A DNA stretch of 27,816 nucleotides, taken from JAUXLW01 sp964195005 (GTDB lineage: Bacteria; Actinomycetota; Acidimicrobiia; Spongiisociales; SHLN01). The stretch lies in NCBI GenBank assembly GCA_964195005.1, contig CAXMOO010000118.1:1-27816 (forward strand), given 5' to 3'. This document shows, piece after piece, positions 24,495 to 27,816 of the stretch. Numbering within the stretch: position 1 is the first letter of the stretch; every line of letters starts with the position of its first letter. The translations under genes were made by a program, and so were the position numbers. Under the pieces are notes generated by a model. It saw only the letters and a program-made list of their open reading frames with translations, was not told the origin of the DNA and searched no databases.

Positions 24495-26543
24495 GTGGAG
24501 CCGGCCAAGATTCGCAACGTCGTGCTAGTGGGTCACAGCGGCGCGGGCAAGACCTCGCTGGCGGAGGCGCTGCTTTTCACCTCGGGAGCTACGAGCAGGC
24601 TTGGCCGAGTCGAGGATGGCAACACAGTCCTGGACTACGAACCGGAGGAGATCAGCCGTCAAGGTTCGGTCGGTCTCGCAGTGGCGCCGATTGCATGGAA
24701 CGGGCAAAAGCTCAACATCATCGATACTCCGGGATACGCCGACTTCATCGGAGATGTCCGCTCGGCTTTGCGGGCAGCCGACCTGGCCCTGTTTGTGGTT
24801 TCAGCTACCGACGGAGTCGAAGTCCAGACAGAGGCGGTATGGCATTTGGCTGAGCAAGAGGGGATCGCCCGGGCCTTCTTCATAAATAAGCTCGATCGAG
24901 AGCGGGCCGACTACAAGGCGGTGCTTGCCCAGCTCAAGAGCACCTTCGGCACGGGAGTCGCGCCTTTGGAGATGCCGATTGGCTCTGAAGCGGATTTGCG
25001 AGGGCTGGCAGGCATCGTTTCCAATCATGCTTTTCTCTATGAGAACGGCGCAGGCAGGGGCGAAGAGGTCGATGTTCCTGACGAGGTCAAGGCCGATGTG
25101 GACGAGGTTCGAAATGCTCTAGTCGAGGCCGTCGTCGAGAATGATGATGAGCTGCTGGAAGCCTATTTTGAGGGTCAGGAGCCGACCCGGGATCAACTCG
25201 TCAAAGGCCTGCGGCAGGGGATCGCGGAACGGGCAATCTTCCCCGTTTTGTGTGGCTCGGCCACCGGCTTGATCGGCATCGACCGGCTGGCAGAGCTCAT
25301 CGTCAGGGACGGCCCTTCTCCACTAGATCGCCCAATGCCCCCGATAGCCGGCGATGACGAGTTCACCGCCAACCCGGGGGGTCCGCTCGAGGCGTACGTC
25401 TTCAAGACCCTTTCTGACCCGTATCTGGGCAGGATCTCGATGTTCCGGTTGTTTTCGGGCACGCTCAAGGTCGACATGGTTCTCGAGAATCCCCGGGAGG
25501 GGGCGTCGGGGAAGCTGCACAACCTCTTCTTCATGAAAGGCAAGAACCATGAAGACGCCTCAGAGGTCTCCTGTGGTGACATTGCCGCCGTTGCCAAGCT
25601 GGAGACCGTTCGTTCTGGCGACACTTTGCGGGCACCCGGTTCGGATGTCGTGATTGAGCCGGTTGCGGTGCCATCTCCCAACATGTCTCTAGCGGTGGAG
25701 CCGAAGACGACCCACGATGAGGAAAAGCTGTCAACGTCGCTGGCGCGGACCGTCGAGGAAGATCCGACACTCTCGGTTGAGCGTCGGGCCGAGACCAACC
25801 AGACAGTACTTTCGGGAATGGGCGACACCCATCTCGAAGTAGCCCTTGCCAAGATGTCAAGGAGGTTCGGGGTCGAAGTCGTAACCGAAGTGCCAAGGGT
25901 TCCTTACCGGGAAACCATCAGGGCAAGCGCCGACGCCGAGGGTAAGCACAAGAAGCAATCGGGAGGCCGGGGCCAGTTCGGAGTGGCTTTCGTGCGGTTC
26001 GAGCCGCTTCCCGACGGCGAGGGCTATGAGTTCGTCAATGCCGTCAAGGGCGGTTCCATTCCCAGGCAGCTGATCCCCGCCGTCGACAAGGGGATTCAAG
26101 AGGCGCTGGCCCGTGGCCTCCAAGCCGGTTATCCGGTGGTCGGCATCCGGGCCACCGTGTACGACGGCAAGTATCACAATGTTGATTCCGACGAGCTTTC
26201 TTTTCGCATGGCCGGTATCCAGGCTCTGCGAGCCGCGGCCGACAAGCTGAATCCGGTGATGCTGGAGCCTATTGCCAAGATCCGGATCATGGCTCCAGAG
26301 CGATACATGGGTGACATCATCGGGGATCTCAATGCCAAGCGGGGTCGAGTCGGAGGCATGGATTCCTTCGGCCAACAGCGGGTGGTTACAGCCGAGGTTC
26401 CAATGGGTGAGGTTCAGCAGTACACCATCGATCTGCGTTCGATGACCGGAGGGCGCGGGTCATTCACGCTCGAGTTCTCGCACTACGAGGAGATGCCCCC
26501 GCAAGAAGCCCAGAGAGTTATCACCGCCCGCGCCGGGGAGTAG
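24495..26543 (+). CDS. Elongation factor G-like translational GTPase (EF-G2 type)
   Basis: This 682-residue GTPase has EF-G domain order. G1 GHSGAGKT is at residues 13-20, G3 DTPGYADF at 77-84 and G4 NKLD at 131-134. Domain II, domain III (MSLAVEPKTTHDEEKL), domain IV (EGKHKKQSGGRGQFG) and domain V (RIMAPERYMGDIIGDLNAKRGRVGG) follow. In switch I the canonical RGITI is replaced by RQGSV, as in the EF-G-like subgroup whose members often do not replace the main EF-G. The role may be stress-related or ribosome recycling; this is not settled. GTG 24495 is preceded by AGGAGGT at a five-base gap. Confidence 0.93.
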   Translation: MEPAKIRNVVLVGHSGAGKTSLAEALLFTSGATSRLGRVEDGNTVLDYEPEEISRQGSVGLAVAPIAWNGQKLNIIDTPGYADFIGDVRSALRAADLALFVVSATDGVEVQTEAVWHLAEQEGIARAFFINKLDRERADYKAVLAQLKSTFGTGVAPLEMPIGSEADLRGLAGIVSNHAFLYENGAGRGEEVDVPDEVKADVDEVRNALVEAVVENDDELLEAYFEGQEPTRDQLVKGLRQGIAERAIFPVLCGSATGLIGIDRLAELIVRDGPSPLDRPMPPIAGDDEFTANPGGPLEAYVFKTLSDPYLGRISMFRLFSGTLKVDMVLENPREGASGKLHNLFFMKGKNHEDASEVSCGDIAAVAKLETVRSGDTLRAPGSDVVIEPVAVPSPNMSLAVEPKTTHDEEKLSTSLARTVEEDPTLSVERRAETNQTVLSGMGDTHLEVALAKMSRRFGVEVVTEVPRVPYRETIRASADAEGKHKKQSGGRGQFGVAFVRFEPLPDGEGYEFVNAVKGGSIPRQLIPAVDKGIQEALARGLQAGYPVVGIRATVYDGKYHNVDSDELSFRMAGIQALRAAADKLNPVMLEPIAKIRIMAPERYMGDIIGDLNAKRGRVGGMDSFGQQRVVTAEVPMGEVQQYTIDLRSMTGGRGSFTLEFSHYEEMPPQEAQRVITARAGE

Positions 26544-26642
26544 ACCGGCATCTTGACAAAGCTGGCGAAAGAGCAGATATTGGCTGTTGGACACCGTGGG
26601 GGAGGGTCAAGAACAAGTTCGCAACGCGACTCGCGCAGTGGT

Positions 26643-26679
26643 GCGGCACAACCCCGCAACAGCCCCTACCCCGTGCCGC
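26643..26679. repeat. Inverted repeat downstream of the EF-G2-like gene
   Basis: GCGGCAC (26643-26649) and GTGCCGC (26673-26679) can form a 7-bp stem. No ORF with a recognised product lies here. Confidence 0.35.
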
Positions 26680-26698
26680 CGCGTCGGTTATGCGGGCA

Positions 26699-26726
26699 AG
26701 AGCCCCCGCCTGGAGGCGGGGGTTCT
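26699..26726. terminator. Strong hairpin between the EF-G2-like gene and the convergent zinc-ribbon gene
   Basis: AGAGCCCCCGCC, loop TGGA and GGCGGGGGTTCT form about 12 pairs including one G-T wobble. It lies 20 bases from the convergent zinc-ribbon stop and ~160 bases after the EF-G2-like stop. It is a likely bidirectional terminator without a T tract. Confidence 0.6.
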
Positions 26727-26746
26727 CGCGGAAGCGTAACCTGTGG

Positions 26747-26977
26747 TCATCTCACTGGTCGCCACATGTGAAACAGATATGGCGAAGCGATTGGGGTAGA
26801 GACGGCCGCAGCATCGTTGCCCTCGCCTCCTTCGCCGGGCCTGGTGAGGAGAAAGTGGCTATGGCAGTCCCAGCACTCTCCCCAGAGTTCAACGCCGGCA
26901 TCCCGGTTGGTGTCTAAGACGTCGGCAGCGATGCCGTTTAGCTCGCCGCACTTCGGGCAGGTCTTGGTCACGTCCAT
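26747..26977 (-). CDS. Small zinc-ribbon protein
   Basis: This 76-residue protein has CPKCGE near its N-terminus and CWDC about 30 residues later, forming a Cys4 zinc ribbon. The C-terminal tail shows no recognised domain. It could bind nucleic acid or protein; no specific family is recognised. ATG 26977 is preceded by TAGGAT with a six-base gap and no ribosome-binding site, which supports a leaderless gene. It is convergent with the EF-G2-like gene and divergent from the pirin gene. Confidence 0.65.
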   Translation of the reverse strand: MDVTKTCPKCGELNGIAADVLDTNRDAGVELWGECWDCHSHFLLTRPGEGGEGNDAAAVSTPIASPYLFHMWRPVR

Positions 26978-26983
26978 GGGCCG

Positions 26984-26989
26984 ATCCTA
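26984..26989 (-). promoter_or_regulatory. -10 box, leaderless promoter of the zinc-ribbon gene
   Basis: On the minus strand TAGGAT is followed by CGGCCC and then ATG 26977. Confidence 0.45.
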
Positions 26990-27123
26990 CGCCCCTCTGA
27001 TGAGCAGGTCGAGGTCGGGGAGGGGTGTTTCTTGCTTGATCCCACCTCTACAGCCGCGGATCGAGGCTGAGGGGCAGGGCAAGGGGCGGGAAGCAAGTGA
27101 CGCTCGGGAGCGTTGGATATCAG

Positions 27124-27816
27124 ATGAGCATTAGCGGCCAGATTCATCCGACCGGGGTCGTCCAGGGCCTCCGTACCTTCGAAGGCGAGGGCTTCGCGGT
27201 CCGGCGCCCGTTTCCGACCAATCAGCTGGACCATCTCGGGCCGTTCCTGCTGCTCGACGAGATGGGCCCCTCCGAGAACGCACCGGGAGAGGCCAAGGGA
27301 GCCCCCGACCATCCGCATCGGGGCTTCGAAACGGTTACCTACGTGCTTGATGGGGAGATGGAGCATAAGGATTCGGTCGGCAACAAAGGCCTGATCCGGC
27401 CCGGAGAAGTGCAGTGGATGACAGCAGGTTCAGGGATCGTGCATTCCGAGCTGCCGTCGGCCCCGATACTCGCGAACGGTGGCCGAACCCACGGGTTTCA
27501 GCTGTGGATCAACCTGCCGCAGAAAGCCAAGATGCACCGGCCTCGCTATCAAGACTTGACGGCCGACTTACTTCCGAAGGTGGACCTTGACGGAGGGAGG
27601 GCTGTGATCATTGCCGGGAAGGCCTTCGGTACCAGGGGGCCCGCCGACACGTTCTTGCCCATCAATTATGTTCACGTGACCCTCGAGCCAGGCGCCTCGA
27701 CCACTTTGGAGATGGATCCCGGTGATATCGGGTTCGTCTATTCGTTTGTCGGTGACCTGGCACTGGGCTCGGAGCGTCATCCGCTCATGGAAGGCGAGAT
27801 GGCGGTGTTTGGCGAG
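27124..27816 (+). CDS. Pirin family protein, 3' end outside the window
   Basis: 231 codons are visible with no stop before the window edge. The N-terminal cupin carries the pirin metal site: H63 and H65 in HPHRGFETVTYVLDGEMEHKDS, then H107 and E109 in MTAGSGIVHSE. FQLWINLP and the later part match the two-cupin pirin fold. Bacterial pirins are Fe-binding dioxygenase-like or regulatory proteins, and some open quercetin. ATG 27124 is chosen; an in-frame GTG at 27097 is possible, and no strong ribosome-binding site precedes either. About seven-eighths of a typical protein may be present. Confidence 0.93.
   Translation, partial: MSISGQIHPTGVVQGLRTFEGEGFAVRRPFPTNQLDHLGPFLLLDEMGPSENAPGEAKGAPDHPHRGFETVTYVLDGEMEHKDSVGNKGLIRPGEVQWMTAGSGIVHSELPSAPILANGGRTHGFQLWINLPQKAKMHRPRYQDLTADLLPKVDLDGGRAVIIAGKAFGTRGPADTFLPINYVHVTLEPGASTTLEMDPGDIGFVYSFVGDLALGSERHPLMEGEMAVFGE

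Noticed and set aside
1..27816. CRISPR arrays, tRNA/rRNA genes, insertion sequences, prophage or attachment sites
   Set aside because: No regularly spaced repeats, cloverleaf, rRNA-like stretch, transposase or integrase was recognised by eye.

Overview
The window is high-GC, gene-dense bacterial DNA. IspG of the MEP pathway, TatA, an EF-G2-type GTPase, a Spore_YtfJ/GerW-like protein, a BTAD-family regulator and repeated leaderless TANNNT promoters point to an actinobacterium, probably an uncultivated Acidimicrobiia-like lineage. The taxonomy is inference. No rRNA, tRNA, CRISPR array, integrase or transposase was recognised.

Layout. 1-2617 (+): the 3' part of a HEAT-repeat gene overlaps an HD-GYP phosphodiesterase gene by ATGA. 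2618-3223: a gene-free stretch with two diverged copies of a ~170-bp structured repeat. 3224-6037 (+): a 4-coumarate/long-chain acyl-CoA ligase and ispG. 6051-8400: a tetR repressor gene divergent from a DHA2-type drug-efflux gene, closed by a strong bidirectional terminator. 8463-13256 (-): a 95-aa coiled-coil protein, a CDF-like membrane protein, pyruvate phosphate dikinase (ppdK) and an AhpD/carboxymuconolactone-decarboxylase-like gene. 13536-13760 (+): infA, tail to tail with a CPA1-type antiporter. 13757-22165 (-): a long co-directional run of flavodoxin-fold protein, dienelactone hydrolase, MenH-like hydrolase, a 1274-aa BTAD/ATPase/TPR regulator, a 29-codon signal-peptide ORF, an 85-aa membrane protein, a GerW-like protein and the antiporter. 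22235-27816: a methyltransferase, a decayed FG-GAP-repeat gene, tatA, an internally deleted rhodanese, an EF-G2-like gene, a small zinc-ribbon protein and the start of a pirin gene.

The main observation is at 8463-9461 (-). Two ORFs in one reading frame are separated by a single TGA. That TGA sits exactly at the second redox position of the AhpD-type CxxCxxxH motif, giving C-F-Y-[TGA]-V-L-A-H. A bulged stem-loop begins two bases after it. The simplest reading is one ~332-aa selenoprotein with a CxxU centre and its bacterial SECIS element, which ordinary gene calling would split in two.

Other points of note are the repeat pair whose outer stem is kept by matched changes, a regulator carrying DNA-binding domains at both ends, and a TANNNT box 6-9 bases upstream of at least eight start codons, which settles many of the starts chosen here.
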